NCBI RefSeq assembly: GCF_014207985.1
Contig: NZ_JACHMI010000001.1
Coordinates: 7,609,001 to 7,673,000 of the forward strand
From: Nonomuraea rubra
Lineage (GTDB): Bacteria > Actinomycetota > Actinomycetes > Streptosporangiales > Streptosporangiaceae
Length of the DNA stretch: 64,000 nucleotides
Direction of reading: 5' to 3'
This document shows, piece by piece, positions 36,107 through 45,804 of this stretch. The notes under the pieces were generated by a model. It was not told the DNA's origin and did no database searches. It was given only the letters and a program-made list of their open reading frames with translations. The translations under genes were made by a program, and so were the position numbers. Within the stretch, counting starts at the first letter, position 1. Each line of letters begins with the position of its first letter.

Positions 36107-37801
36107 ATGCGCGCCCGTGTCGTCCCGGCCCTGATCCTGACTCTGCTCGCTCCCCTGCTGGCCCTCGGCGTCGGCGTCCCCAGGGCCGAGGCCCAGGTGG
36201 TGGGCGGGTTCGACTTCGACAGGGCGGAGGTGTCCGTCACGGGCCTGCAGGTGCCGTGGGCCATGGCGTTCCTGCCGGACGGCAGCGCGCTGGTCTCCGA
36301 GCGGAACACGGGCCGCGTCATGCAGGTCCGGCCCGGCCAGGCGCCCGCCCAGGTCGCCACGGTGAGCGGGGTGAGCGCGTCGGGCGAGAGCGGCCTGCTG
36401 GGGCTGGCGGTCTCGCCGTCGTACGCGGAGGACGGCTGGGTGTACGCATACTTCACCAGCACGAGCGGCGACAACCGCCTGGTCAGGTTCCGGCTCAACG
36501 CCCCGCAGACGCAGACGGTGATCTTCTCCGGGGTGCCGAGCGCGGCCATCCACGACGGCGGCCGGATCGCGTTCGGCCCCGACGGCATGCTGTACGTGGC
36601 CACCGGCGACGCGAACAACACCGCCAACGCCCAGAACCTCAACAGCCCGGCCGGCAAGATCCTGCGCATGACGCCCACCGGTGGCGTCCCCTCTGGCAAC
36701 CCGTTCGCCAACTCCCGCGTCTGGAGCTACGGCCACCGCAACGTCCAGGGCCTGGCCTGGGACTCGCAGGGCAGGATGTACGCCACCGAGTTCGGCCAGA
36801 ACACCTGGGACGAGGTCAACCAGATCGTCGCGGGCGGCAACTACGGCTGGCCCACCTGCGAGGGCACCTGCGGCAACGGGAGCTTCCGCAACCCGATCGT
36901 CACGTGGACCACGGCCGAGGCGTCGCCGAGCGGGCTGGCGTACGCCAACGACACGCTGTTCGCGGCGGCGCTGCGCGGCCAGCGGCTGTGGGCGGTCCCG
37001 CTGACCTCCGGCGGCGGGGCCGGCACGCCGGTCGCCGAGCTGCAGGGCGAGTACGGGCGGCTGCGCGCGGTGGCCGTCGGCCCCGACGGCTGGCTCTGGG
37101 TGGGCACCAGCAACCGTGACGGCCGCGGCAGCCCGGTGGCGCAGGACGACCGCATCGTCCGCGTCCCGCCCGCGTCGGGCGGCACCGACACGCAGGCGCC
37201 GAGCGCGCCCGCGGGCCTGGCCGCCTCGGGCACGACCGCCACGGCGACCACGCTGTCCTGGACCGCCGCGACCGACAACGTGGGCGTGACCGGCTACGAC
37301 GTGCTGCGCGCGCCCGGCGCGTCGGGCGGCACGTTCGCGCAGGCCGGCACGTCGGCGACCACCTCGTTCACGAACACGGGCCTGACCGCGGGCACCACCT
37401 ACCGCTACCAGGTCAGGGCCAGGGACGCGGCCGGCAACCTGTCCCCCGTCTCGAACACGGTCACGGTCACCACGACCTCCTCGCAGGGCGGCACCTGCAC
37501 GGCCACGCCTGCGACGGCGAGCGAGTGGGCCACCGGCTACGTGATCCAGGTGACGGTCACCAACACCGGCACAGCCACGCTGAACGGCTGGACGGTGACG
37601 TTCACGCTGCCTCCCGGGCACACCATCACCGGCTCGTGGAACGTCCAGGTGTCCAGCTCGGGCCAGACGGCCACGGCCAGGAACGCCGCCTACAACGGCG
37701 GCCCGATCGCGCCCGGCGCGAGCACGTCGTTCGGCTTCCAGGCGAGCCGCCCCGGCGCGGACGGCCGGGTGCCCTCCGGCTACACCTGCACGTCTCCCTG
37801 A
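36107..37801 (+). CDS. Secreted PQQ-type sugar dehydrogenase with FnIII and CBM2 domains
   Basis: 564 residues. A signal peptide (1-29) precedes a six-bladed propeller (33-355) of the soluble glucose/aldose dehydrogenase family: GESGLLGLAVSP, HDGGRIAFGPDGMLYVATGD, GHRNVQGLAWD, EFGQNTWDEVNQI and GGNYGWP. A fibronectin type III domain (about 363-448) leads to a family 2 carbohydrate-binding module (456-562) with paired tryptophans (ASEWATG, LNGWTVTF). It probably oxidises sugars while anchored to cellulose or a similar polymer. ATG 36107 has AAGGAG six bases upstream. The stop overlaps the convergent lacI gene by 22 bases. Confidence 0.9.
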   Translation: MRARVVPALILTLLAPLLALGVGVPRAEAQVVGGFDFDRAEVSVTGLQVPWAMAFLPDGSALVSERNTGRVMQVRPGQAPAQVATVSGVSASGESGLLGLAVSPSYAEDGWVYAYFTSTSGDNRLVRFRLNAPQTQTVIFSGVPSAAIHDGGRIAFGPDGMLYVATGDANNTANAQNLNSPAGKILRMTPTGGVPSGNPFANSRVWSYGHRNVQGLAWDSQGRMYATEFGQNTWDEVNQIVAGGNYGWPTCEGTCGNGSFRNPIVTWTTAEASPSGLAYANDTLFAAALRGQRLWAVPLTSGGGAGTPVAELQGEYGRLRAVAVGPDGWLWVGTSNRDGRGSPVAQDDRIVRVPPASGGTDTQAPSAPAGLAASGTTATATTLSWTAATDNVGVTGYDVLRAPGASGGTFAQAGTSATTSFTNTGLTAGTTYRYQVRARDAAGNLSPVSNTVTVTTTSSQGGTCTATPATASEWATGYVIQVTVTNTGTATLNGWTVTFTLPPGHTITGSWNVQVSSSGQTATARNAAYNGGPIAPGASTSFGFQASRPGADGRVPSGYTCTSP

Positions 37802-38823
37802 GCGCGCGTCCCCGGAAGCAGCTCGCCCGAGCCGCGCACGATCAGCCGGGTCGGCACCGTGACGCGGCGGGCCCTGGACCGGTCGCCGTCCAGCCGGGCC
37901 AGCACCAGCTCCGCCGCCGCGGCCCCCACGCCGGCCGGGTCCTGGGCGACGGCGGTGAGCGGCGGGTCGAGCGCCTCGGCCAGCGGCAGGTCGTCGAACC
38001 CGACCAGCGCCACGTCCTTGCGCCCCGCCCGCGACAGCGCCACCACCGCCCCCATGGAGGCGAGGTTGTTGCCCGCGAACAGCGCGGTCGGCGGGTCGGC
38101 CAGCGCCAGCAGCCGCATGGTGGCACGGGCCGCGGCCTCCAGGTCGTGCCCCGTCTCCACCAGGGCGCGGTCGAACGGCAGCCCGGCGGTTTCGAGGGCG
38201 TCCCGGTAGCCCTGTAACCGCTCGCGGCGCGTGTAGAGGGTGGCCGGCAGGTCGCCCACGAAGCCGATCCTGCGGTGCCCGTGCGCGATCAGGTGCGCCA
38301 CGCCGGCCGTCGCACCCTCCCGGTTGGCGCTCACCACGCAGTCGGCGGTCAGCCCGGCGGCGGGGCGGTCGAGGAAGACGATCGGCAGCCCGGCCGCCCG
38401 CTCGGCACGCAGGTGGCGGTGGTCGCCGGCGGCGGCCGGGACGACCATGAGGGCGCTGACCCGGCGGGCCAGGAACGTGGCGATGAGCGACTGCTCGTGG
38501 CCGGCCGTCTCGTCGGAGGAGCCGACGATGAGCGTGAGCCCGCGGGCCCGCACGGCGCCCTCGACGCCGCCCGCGACCGTGCCGAAGAACGGGTTGCCCA
38601 GCTCGGGCACGACCAGGCCGATCGCGGCGTCCCGGGCGCCCACCCGCATGTTGCGGGCCATGAGGTTGGGCTGGTAGCCGAGCTTCCTGACCGCCTCCAG
38701 CACCCGCTCGCGGGTCTCGACGGCGACCGGGCCCTCGTCGTTGAGGACCCGGGAGACGGTCTTCGCGGTGACTCCCACCTCACGAGCCACATCTGTCATC
38801 GTCGGACGCCGCATTTCAGACAT
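37780..38823 (-). CDS. LacI family transcriptional regulator of the fructose-type cluster
   Basis: 347 residues. The LacI helix-turn-helix and hinge (TMTDVAREVGVTAKTVSRVL, then GYQPNLMARNMR) is followed by a sugar-binding domain (IGLVVPELGNPFFGTVAGGV, ALVGFDDLPLAEALDPPLT). It is the last gene of the binding protein-permease-ATPase-regulator set, six bases after the ATPase stop. Its natural target is the palindrome at 41633-41648. ATG 38823 was chosen; ATG 38814 is also possible. Confidence 0.92.
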   Translation of the reverse strand: MSEMRRPTMTDVAREVGVTAKTVSRVLNDEGPVAVETRERVLEAVRKLGYQPNLMARNMRVGARDAAIGLVVPELGNPFFGTVAGGVEGAVRARGLTLIVGSSDETAGHEQSLIATFLARRVSALMVVPAAAGDHRHLRAERAAGLPIVFLDRPAAGLTADCVVSANREGATAGVAHLIAHGHRRIGFVGDLPATLYTRRERLQGYRDALETAGLPFDRALVETGHDLEAAARATMRLLALADPPTALFAGNNLASMGAVVALSRAGRKDVALVGFDDLPLAEALDPPLTAVAQDPAGVGAAAAELVLARLDGDRSRARRVTVPTRLIVRGSGELLPGTRAQGDVQV

Positions 38824-38827
38824 CCTG

Positions 38828-39637
38828 TCAGAGGCCGATCGCCTTCGCCGCCTCCTGGTCCGCCACCACGGACTTGCCGTCCGAGACCTGGATCGCACCG
38901 GTCATGATGGCCACGACCTCGGCCATGCTGTGCTCGCGCGGGCTCAGCTCGGCGACCCTGCGGCCGAGCCGCTGGACGTGCACGCGGTCGGCGATCTCGA
39001 ACACGTGCGGCATGTTGTGGCTGATCAGCACCACCGGCGTGCCGCGGTCGCGGACCTGCCTGATGAGGTCGAGCACCTGGCCCGACTCCTTCACGCCGAG
39101 CGCCGCCGTGGGCTCGTCCATGACCACGACGCGCGTGGCCCAGGCCACCGCCCTGGCCACGGCCACGCCCTGGCGCTGGCCGCCCGACAGCGACTCGACC
39201 GGCTGGGTGAGAGAGCGCAGCCCGATCTTGAGCTCGGCCATGTGCCGGGCCGACTCCTCGCGCATGCGTTTCTTGTCCAGCATCCGGAAGACCTTGCCGA
39301 GCAGGCCGGGCTTGCGCAGCTCGCGGCCGAGGAACATGTTGGTCGCGATGTCGAGCGAGGCCGCGATCGCCAGGTCCTGGTAGACGGTCTCGATGCCGTG
39401 CCGCCGGGCGTCGAGCGGGTCGCGCAGGCGCACGGGCTCGCCGTCGAGGCGGATCTCGCCCGTGTCCGGCTGCAGCGCGCCGGTCAGCGCCTTGATCAGG
39501 CTGGTCTTGCCGGCGCCGTTGTCGCCGATGACCGCGAGCACCTCGCCGGGCATGAGGTCGAAGTCCGCGCCGTCGAGCGCGGTCACGTGGCCGTACCTCT
39601 TGACCAGGCCGCGGGCCTGGAGGACGGGGGTGGTCAT
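38828..39637 (-). CDS. frcA: Fructose-type ABC transporter ATP-binding protein
   Basis: 269 residues, a single nucleotide-binding domain: Walker A GDNGAGKTSL, signature LSGGQRQGVAVARAV, Walker [13 protein letters not shown] and H-loop ISHNMPHVFEI. Single-domain CUT2 ATPases of this length are typical of FrcA, unlike two-domain RbsA or RhaT. ATG 39637 has GGAGG upstream and overlaps the permease stop by four bases. It pairs with the 39634-40605 permease. Confidence 0.9.
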   Translation of the reverse strand: MTTPVLQARGLVKRYGHVTALDGADFDLMPGEVLAVIGDNGAGKTSLIKALTGALQPDTGEIRLDGEPVRLRDPLDARRHGIETVYQDLAIAASLDIATNMFLGRELRKPGLLGKVFRMLDKKRMREESARHMAELKIGLRSLTQPVESLSGGQRQGVAVARAVAWATRVVVMDEPTAALGVKESGQVLDLIRQVRDRGTPVVLISHNMPHVFEIADRVHVQRLGRRVAELSPREHSMAEVVAIMTGAIQVSDGKSVVADQEAAKAIGL

Positions 39638-40605
39638 CGCATCCTCCTGCGGGAGAGCTGGTCGACGGCGACCGCGAGGATCACCAGGATGCCGGTGATG
39701 AGCGTCTGGTAGATCGACGGCACGCCCATGAGCTGCAGCCCGTTGCGGAACACGCCCACGATGAGCGCCCCGACGAGCGTGCCGAGCACCAGGCCGCGGC
39801 CGCCGAACAGGCTGGTGCCGCCGAGCACGACCGCGGTGATGCTGTCGAGGTTGTCGGTCTGGCCCGCCTGCGGGTCGCCCACGCCGGTACGGGAGACCAG
39901 GAGCAGGGCGGCGATGCCGTACACGAGGCCGGCCAGGGTGTAGACGCCGACGGTCAGCCGGCGCGTCCTGATGCCGGTCAGGCGGGCCACCTCGGGGCTG
40001 TTGCCCAGGGCGTACACGTGGCGGCCCCACGCGGTCGAGCCGAGCAGGTACGCGAACAGCAGGAACAGCAGGATGGTCAGCAGCGAGCCGTAGGTGACGT
40101 TCGTCTGCCCGAGCTGGAACGTCTGCCCGAGGAAGGTGAGCAGCGCGGGCAGCTCGGTGACCGTCTGCTCGTTGGAGTAGATGTGGGTCAGGGCGAAGAC
40201 CACGTTCAGCATGCCCAGCGTCACGATGAACGGCGGCAGCGAGATCCGCGTCACCAGCAGGCCGTTGACCAGCCCGAACGCGGCGCACACGGCAAGGCCG
40301 GCGGCCAGCGCGAGCAGCGGCGGCAGGCCGGAGTCGACGGCCAGCTTGGTCATCACGATCCCGCCGAACGCCATGATCGCGCCGCAGGCCAGGTCGATGC
40401 CGGCGGTCAGGATGATCAGGGTCTGCCCGATGGCCAGCGTGCCGACCACCATGACCTGCTGGATGATGAGGGAGAAGTTCGGCCCGGTGAAGAACTGGGC
40501 GCTGTTGAGCCCGAAGAACAGGCAGGCCAGCACGAGCGCGGCCAGCGGCCCGGCGACGGGGGTGCTGATCAGGCGGCGCGGCAGCGGCGCTTCCATCACG
40601 GCCAT
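39634..40605 (-). CDS. frcC: Fructose-type ABC transporter permease
   Basis: 323 residues with eight to ten hydrophobic segments of the CUT2/BPD_transp_2 family. TLIILTAGIDLACGAIMAFG is the first conserved helix pair and ITAVVLGGTSLFGGRG the second conserved loop. It lies two bases after the binding-protein gene and overlaps frcA by four bases. It forms the homodimeric channel. Confidence 0.92.
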   Translation of the reverse strand: MAVMEAPLPRRLISTPVAGPLAALVLACLFFGLNSAQFFTGPNFSLIIQQVMVVGTLAIGQTLIILTAGIDLACGAIMAFGGIVMTKLAVDSGLPPLLALAAGLAVCAAFGLVNGLLVTRISLPPFIVTLGMLNVVFALTHIYSNEQTVTELPALLTFLGQTFQLGQTNVTYGSLLTILLFLLFAYLLGSTAWGRHVYALGNSPEVARLTGIRTRRLTVGVYTLAGLVYGIAALLLVSRTGVGDPQAGQTDNLDSITAVVLGGTSLFGGRGLVLGTLVGALIVGVFRNGLQLMGVPSIYQTLITGILVILAVAVDQLSRRRMR

Positions 40606-40607
40606 GG

Positions 40608-41591
40608 TCAGCCCCAGCAGTTGGCCAGGCCGAAGGCGGTGTCCTTGGCCTCGACCCCGGGGACGGCCCGGTCGGTGATGAGCGTGACGCCGGTGTCGGT
40701 GTAGCCGGAGGCCTTCTGACCGTTCTTGGCGAACTCGGCGACGGCCTTGACACCGTTCTCGGCCATCTTGAGCGGGTACTGCTGGCTGGTGGCGGCGATC
40801 TGGCCGGACTGCACGGCCCTGGTGCCGGTGCAGCCGCCGTCCACGGAGACGATCAGCACGTCCTTCTCGCGGCCCTTGGCCTTCAGCGCCGTGTACGCGC
40901 CGAGCGCGGCGGGCTCGTTGATGGTGTAGACGAGGTTGAGGTCGGGGGCCTTCTGCAGGCAGTTCTCCATGGCGGTCTGGCCCTTGGCCTGGTCGCCGCG
41001 GGTGTCCAGGGAGCAGACGATGGACGGGTCGCCCTCGGGCACGCCGAAGCCCTTCAGGAAGCCGTCGTGCCTGAGCTGGCCGACCGTGATGCCGGGGGCC
41101 AGGTCGAGGGTGGCGATCTTGGCGGGCTTTCCGGCCATGGCGGCCTTGGCGTACTGGCCGATCAGCTCGCCCGCCTTGAAGTTGTCGGTGGCGAACAGCG
41201 CGTCGGTGGCGTCCTGCGGCTCGGTGGGGGTGTCGAGGGCGATGACGAGCACGCCGGCGTCGCGGGCCTTCTTGATCGCGGGGACGATGGCCTTGGTGTC
41301 GCTCGGGGTGATGAGGATGCCCTTGACGCCGGCGGCGACCATGTTCTCGATGGCGGTGATCTGGGCGGCGTTGTCGCCGTCGAACTTGCCCGCGGCGCTC
41401 ATCAGCTCCAGGCCGCCGGCCTGGGCCGCCTTCTGGGCGCCCTCCTTCATCTTGACGAAGAACGGGTTCGTCTCGGTCTTGGTGATCAGGCCGACCTTCG
41501 GGGTGGCGGAGGTGGCGCTCTGGCCGTTGCCTCCGCAGCCGGCGAGCAGGAGTGCGGTGACGAGGATTCCGGCCGGAAGCTTCGCGTTCAT
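40608..41591 (-). CDS. frcB: Fructose-type ABC transporter substrate-binding lipoprotein
   Basis: 327 residues. Signal and lipobox LLLAGC, then a type 1 periplasmic-binding fold ([58 protein letters not shown]). With a single-domain ATPase, a permease, LacI and a PfkB fructokinase around it, the set best matches FrcBCA. Ribose or another hexose remains possible. ATG 41591 follows a leader with TAGGAAC. Confidence 0.88.
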   Translation of the reverse strand: MNAKLPAGILVTALLLAGCGGNGQSATSATPKVGLITKTETNPFFVKMKEGAQKAAQAGGLELMSAAGKFDGDNAAQITAIENMVAAGVKGILITPSDTKAIVPAIKKARDAGVLVIALDTPTEPQDATDALFATDNFKAGELIGQYAKAAMAGKPAKIATLDLAPGITVGQLRHDGFLKGFGVPEGDPSIVCSLDTRGDQAKGQTAMENCLQKAPDLNLVYTINEPAALGAYTALKAKGREKDVLIVSVDGGCTGTRAVQSGQIAATSQQYPLKMAENGVKAVAEFAKNGQKASGYTDTGVTLITDRAVPGVEAKDTAFGLANCWG

Positions 41592-41626
41592 GGCGGTTCC
41601 TATCAGGGGAGATTTGATGACATCGA

Positions 41627-41648
41627 TGACATATGTCAACGTTGACAT
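41627..41648. promoter_or_regulatory. LacI-type operators between frcB and fructokinase genes
   Basis: ATGTCAACGTTGACAT (41633-41648) is a perfect 16-base palindrome with the central CG typical of LacI operators. TGACATATGTCA (41627-41638) is a second perfect 12-base palindrome overlapping it. TTGACA boxes are embedded on both strands, so one bound repressor could block promoters in both directions. The likely binder is the LacI protein at 37780-38823. Confidence 0.75.
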
Positions 41649-41717
41649 CGGCCGTGCTGCGATGATGAACTCCGATCCGGGAAACGTCAATGCCCCCCGT
41701 CGGAAAGGCCGACTCTG

Positions 41718-42638
41718 ATGATCGCTGTCCTGGGCGAGTGCGTGGCCGACAGCTTCACCGACCGGCCTGCGGCGGGCTCCGCCGAGCTGGTGCTGCGGGC
41801 GCTGCCCGGCGGCGGGCCCGCCAACACGGCGGTGGCGCTGGCTCGGCTCGGCACGCCGGCCCGCTTCCTCGGCCGGCTCTCGCACGACGTCTTCGGCGCG
41901 CTGTTCCGCGAGCGCCTGTCCGCCTCGGGGGTGGACCTGACGGCCTGCGTCGAGGCCGCGGAGCCGAGCACCCTCGCGGTGGCCGCCCTCGACGAGCGCG
42001 GCCGGGCCGAGTACACCTTCTACGCCACGGGCACGGCCGACTGGCAGTGGACCCCGGGCGAGCTGGGCCTGGCGCGCCTCGGCTCCGCCTCCTGCCTGCA
42101 CACCGGCTCGATCGCGCTGGTCAAGGAGCCGGGGCGGGAGGCCGTGGAGGAGTTCGCCAGGGCGGCGTCCGCGCGGGCCACGATCTCGATCGACCCGAAC
42201 GTGCGGCCCAGCCTGGCGGGCAGGGACGACTACCAGGTCGAGCGCTGGTGCGCGTTCGCCGACATCCTCAAGCTGAGCGACGACGACCTCGCCTTCCTGC
42301 TGCCCGGCGTGCCGCCGGAGCGGGCCTGCGACCGCTGGCACGCCGCCGGCGCGCGGCTCGTCGTCATCACCAGGGGCGCGGCGGGGGCACTGGTGTCGCT
42401 GGACGGCGAGCGGGCCGCGGTCGCGGCTCCCGGGGTGGAGGTCGTGGACACGGTCGGCGCCGGGGACGCGTTCACGGCCGGGCTGCTGCACAGCCTGGAG
42501 GTGAAGGGGCTGCTCGGCGGGCGGCTGGACGGGCTGGACCTGGAGACCGTGGTGGCGGCGGCCGAGTTCGCGGCCACGGTGGCGGCGCTGACCTGTTCTG
42601 TCGCGGGCGCGAACCCGCCCTGGGCGGACCAGCTCTGA
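41718..42638 (+). CDS. frcK: PfkB-family carbohydrate kinase, probably fructokinase
   Basis: 306 residues. The substrate-binding glycine pair is in [18 protein letters not shown] and the catalytic signature [12 protein letters not shown] is near residue 250. Divergence from the frcBCA-lacI genes, with a shared LacI operator, makes it the kinase that phosphorylates the imported ketohexose. ATG 41718 has GGAAAGG about ten bases upstream. Its stop lies 24 bases from the convergent rhaS stop. Confidence 0.88.
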   Translation: MIAVLGECVADSFTDRPAAGSAELVLRALPGGGPANTAVALARLGTPARFLGRLSHDVFGALFRERLSASGVDLTACVEAAEPSTLAVAALDERGRAEYTFYATGTADWQWTPGELGLARLGSASCLHTGSIALVKEPGREAVEEFARAASARATISIDPNVRPSLAGRDDYQVERWCAFADILKLSDDDLAFLLPGVPPERACDRWHAAGARLVVITRGAAGALVSLDGERAAVAAPGVEVVDTVGAGDAFTAGLLHSLEVKGLLGGRLDGLDLETVVAAAEFAATVAALTCSVAGANPPWADQL

Positions 42639-42662
42639 GCCCAGGGCGAAGTTCGCCTCCCG

Positions 42663-43721
42663 TCAGAAGTCGAAGTCGTCGATGTTGTCCTTGGTGAACA
42701 CGAACGGGTCGCCGAGCAGCACGGTGCCGTCCTTGCCGATGGTGTACTCGCCCAGCTTGCCGGCGGTGAACTTCTCGCCCTCCTTGCCGGTGATCATGCC
42801 GGAGGCCAGCGCGCCGCCGGTGTAGGCGGCCAGGTAGCCCAGGTCGGAGGGGTTCCACAGGGCGAACGACTTGACCGTGTCGTTCTTGACGTACTCGCGC
42901 ATCTGGTTCGGCGTGCCGAGACCGGTGAGCTGCACCTTGCCCTTGTACTCGGAGGTGGACAGGTAGCGGGCCGCCGCCGCCACGCCGACCGTGGTGGGCG
43001 AGATGATGCCCTTGAGGTTGGGGTGCTTGGCGAGCAGGCCCTGGGTCTCCTGGAAGGACTTCTGGTCGTCGTCGTCGCCGTAGACGGTGTCGACCAGCTT
43101 GAGCTTGCTGTTCTCCGGCTTGGCCAGCTCGGTCTTCATCATCTCGATCCAGGCGTTCTGGTTGGTCGCGTTCGCCGTCGCCGACAGGATCGCGATCTCG
43201 CCGCCGTCCGCGCCGACCGCCTCGCTGATCAGCTTGATCTGGGAGGCGGCGATGCCCTCGGCGCTGGCCTGGTTGATGAACGCGTCGCGGCAGGACGGGT
43301 TGGTGTCGGAGTCGTAGGTGACGACCTTCGCGCCGGCGGTGCGGGCCTCCTGCAGCGCGCCGCAGATGGCGTCCTTGTCGTTGGCCGACACCACGATCAC
43401 GTCGGTGCCCTGCTGCGACAGCGTGTTGATGTAGGACACCTGCGCCGACGGGCTGGCCTCCGACGGGCCGGTCTGGCTGTAGACGCCCTTGAACTCCTCG
43501 ACCGCGACCTTGCCGCCCTTGTTGTCGGAGGCGTCGAAGTACGGGTTGTTCACCTGCTTGGGCAGGAAGGCGATCTTCAATCCCTCCTTGATCGTGGCCG
43601 GGGCCGCGCTGCCGCCCGCGGTGGGCTGGGTGGCGGCCGGCTCCTGACTGGCGCAACCGCTGACGGCGAGGCTGAGCGCGGCGGACATCGCCAGCGCGAT
43701 GAGCCGATTTCTGGCTGCCAT
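42663..43721 (-). CDS. rhaS: Rhamnose ABC transporter substrate-binding lipoprotein
   Basis: 352 residues. Lipobox LAVSGC, then a sugar-binding fold with the motifs of the RhaS family: IAFLPKQVNNPYFD, TDVIVVSANDKDAICGALQEA, GIISPTTVGVAAAARYL and GLGTPNQMREYVKND. It is the last gene of rhaT-rhaP-rhaQ-rhaS, nine bases after rhaQ. ATG 43721 is preceded by GAGGACACACC. Confidence 0.88.
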   Translation of the reverse strand: MAARNRLIALAMSAALSLAVSGCASQEPAATQPTAGGSAAPATIKEGLKIAFLPKQVNNPYFDASDNKGGKVAVEEFKGVYSQTGPSEASPSAQVSYINTLSQQGTDVIVVSANDKDAICGALQEARTAGAKVVTYDSDTNPSCRDAFINQASAEGIAASQIKLISEAVGADGGEIAILSATANATNQNAWIEMMKTELAKPENSKLKLVDTVYGDDDDQKSFQETQGLLAKHPNLKGIISPTTVGVAAAARYLSTSEYKGKVQLTGLGTPNQMREYVKNDTVKSFALWNPSDLGYLAAYTGGALASGMITGKEGEKFTAGKLGEYTIGKDGTVLLGDPFVFTKDNIDDFDF

Positions 43722-43730
43722 GGTGTGTCC

Positions 43731-44771
43731 TCACTCCTGGTGCAGGGGGGTGGCGGGGCGTCGCCTGCGCCATCGTTCGCGCAGCATGCCGGCGACGTTG
43801 GGGCCCACGACGGAGACGATGAGCAGGGATCCGGTGATGATCGTGAGGGTGTTGGCCGGGACGTAGGCCAGTTGCAGGGCGTTGCGCAGGGTGCCGAGCA
43901 GGATGACCGCGGCGATGACGCCGATCAGCCGGCCGCGACCGCCGAAGATGGACACCCCGCCGAGCAGGACGGCGGCCACCACGGCCAGTTCCAGGCCGTT
44001 GCCGTTGTCGGCGCGGGCGCTGGCGTAGCGCAGCGTCCAGAAGACGCCGGCCAGCGCGGACATGGCGCCGGTGGCGACGAACAGCCAGAACTTGGTGCGG
44101 GCGACGTTGATGCCGGTGAAGCGGGCGGCCTCGGCGTTGTTGCCCATGGCGTACAGGCCGCGGCCGATCGGGGTGGCGTGCAGCACCAGGCCGAAGAGCA
44201 CGGCGAGCACCGCGACCACGATGATCATCCAGGGGATGGTCAGGCCGGGGATCGCGGCGATCGCGCCGGTCGTCCACTCGGGCGGGTAGTCGGCCACCGC
44301 GCGGTCGCCGAGCACGACGTACGCCAGCCCGCGGTACAGGGCGAGCGTGCCGATCGTGACGGCCAGCGACGGCAGCCCGAACGCCGTGACGAACAAGCCG
44401 TTGACCGCCCCCAGCAGCGCGCCGATCAGCAGCGCGACGGCGATCAGCACGGGCAGCGAGGAGATGCCCCACAGCCAGAGCTGGCCCATGACCGTGCAGG
44501 TCAGGCCGAGGATGCTGGCCACCGACAGGTCGATCTCGCCGGTGATGATCACGAGCGTCATGGGCAGCGCGATCAACGCGATCGGGATGACCTCCAGCGT
44601 GACGAACCGCCAGAAGCGCGGGCTGGCCACCCCCTCGATCGCGAGCGCGCCGACCGCGACGACCAGCACCAGCGCCACGAGCAGCGCGGCGTCCCAGGAG
44701 CCGGCGAGGGAGCGCAGGCGCGTGCCCCGCCCGCCCGCGGCCGCCGCCTTCACCGCGATCCGCTCAGCCAC
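43731..44771 (-). CDS. rhaQ: Rhamnose ABC transporter permease RhaQ
   Basis: 346 residues, CUT2 permease with the conserved segments IALPMTLVIITGEIDLSVAS and VVAAVLLGGVSIFGGRGR. The GTG start at 44771 overlaps the end of rhaP by eight bases, so translation is coupled. It pairs with RhaP as a heterodimeric channel; having two permeases distinguishes the rhamnose-type system from the fructose-type one. Confidence 0.88.
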   Translation of the reverse strand: MAERIAVKAAAAGGRGTRLRSLAGSWDAALLVALVLVVAVGALAIEGVASPRFWRFVTLEVIPIALIALPMTLVIITGEIDLSVASILGLTCTVMGQLWLWGISSLPVLIAVALLIGALLGAVNGLFVTAFGLPSLAVTIGTLALYRGLAYVVLGDRAVADYPPEWTTGAIAAIPGLTIPWMIIVVAVLAVLFGLVLHATPIGRGLYAMGNNAEAARFTGINVARTKFWLFVATGAMSALAGVFWTLRYASARADNGNGLELAVVAAVLLGGVSIFGGRGRLIGVIAAVILLGTLRNALQLAYVPANTLTIITGSLLIVSVVGPNVAGMLRERWRRRRPATPLHQE

Positions 44772-45804
44772 GGCCGTTCCTTCCTCTCAGGGACCGGCCG
44801 CTCAGGGACCGGGCCAGGCGGACCGCCAGCGCCCGGTCCAGGCCGATCGCGGCCAGGATCAGCGCGCCCACGGCGGCGCGCTGCCAGAACGGGCTCACCC
44901 CGAGCACCGGCAGCGCGCTGCTGATCGTGGTGAGCAGCACCGCCCCCAGCGCGGCGCCGTAGACCGAGCCGCTGCCGCCGAAGATGGCCACGCCGCCGAC
45001 CACGACGGCCGCCACCACGTTCAGCTCGAAGCCGTTGCCCGCGTTGGCGTCCAGGGTGCCGAAGCGGGCCGCGTACAGCACTCCGGCCAGGCCGGCCAGG
45101 GCGCCGCTGACGACGAACGCGGCGAACACCCGCCTGCCGACCGGGATGCCCGCCAGGCGGGCGGCGGCCGGGCTGGAGCCGATCGCGTACAGCTCCCGCC
45201 CGCTGCGGTAGCTGCGCAGGTAGTAACCCGCCAGGGCCAGCACGGCCACGGCGAACAGCGCGAGCACCGGCACGCCCAGCACCGTGGCGCTGCCCAGGCG
45301 CAGGAAGCCCGGCGGCATGTCGGCGGCGTTGATCTGCCGGCCGGTGGCCCAGGTGTAGTCCAGGCCGCGGAAGACGTACAGGGTGCCGAGCGTGACCACG
45401 AGCGCGGGCACGCGGGCGGCGGCGATCAGCGCGCCGTTCACCACCCCGCACGCCGCGCCGAGCAGCACGCCGAGCACCAGCACGACCGGGATCGGCAGGC
45501 CGGGGCTCGCCACGAACAGGCTGCCCGTCGCGAACGCCGACAGGCCCAGCACCGAGCCCACCGACAGGTCCACGTTGCGCGTGATGACCACGATGCTCTG
45601 GCCGACCGCGAGCACGGCCAGGATGGTGGAACCGAGCAGCAGGTCCTTGATCCCCTGCGCGGTCAGGAAGCGCGGGTTGACCAGCACCGTCACGCCGACG
45701 AGCAGCGCCAGCGCGACCGCGATGCCCAGCTCCCTGATCACGAACAGGCGGTGGACCAGCCGGGTGCCGTTCCCGGCCCCGGCGAGCACGCCGGCCGCCG
45801 TCAT
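44764..45804 (-). CDS. rhaP: Rhamnose ABC transporter permease RhaP
   Basis: 346 residues. CUT2 motifs [20 protein letters not shown] (note RNVDLS where most CUT2 permeases have GGIDLS, as in RhaP/LsrC-type proteins) and [18 protein letters not shown]. The ATG overlaps the rhaT stop by four bases and its stop overlaps the rhaQ start by eight. Confidence 0.88.
   Translation of the reverse strand: MTAAGVLAGAGNGTRLVHRLFVIRELGIAVALALLVGVTVLVNPRFLTAQGIKDLLLGSTILAVLAVGQSIVVITRNVDLSVGSVLGLSAFATGSLFVASPGLPIPVVLVLGVLLGAACGVVNGALIAAARVPALVVTLGTLYVFRGLDYTWATGRQINAADMPPGFLRLGSATVLGVPVLALFAVAVLALAGYYLRSYRSGRELYAIGSSPAAARLAGIPVGRRVFAAFVVSGALAGLAGVLYAARFGTLDANAGNGFELNVVAAVVVGGVAIFGGSGSVYGAALGAVLLTTISSALPVLGVSPFWQRAAVGALILAAIGLDRALAVRLARSLSGRSLRGRNGRG

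Noticed and set aside
33077..37621. A 1514-codon open frame on the minus strand
   Set aside because: It runs antisense to the receptor and sugar dehydrogenase genes, is composed of R/G/A/P-rich low-complexity sequence with no domain, and arises from the high GC third-position bias.
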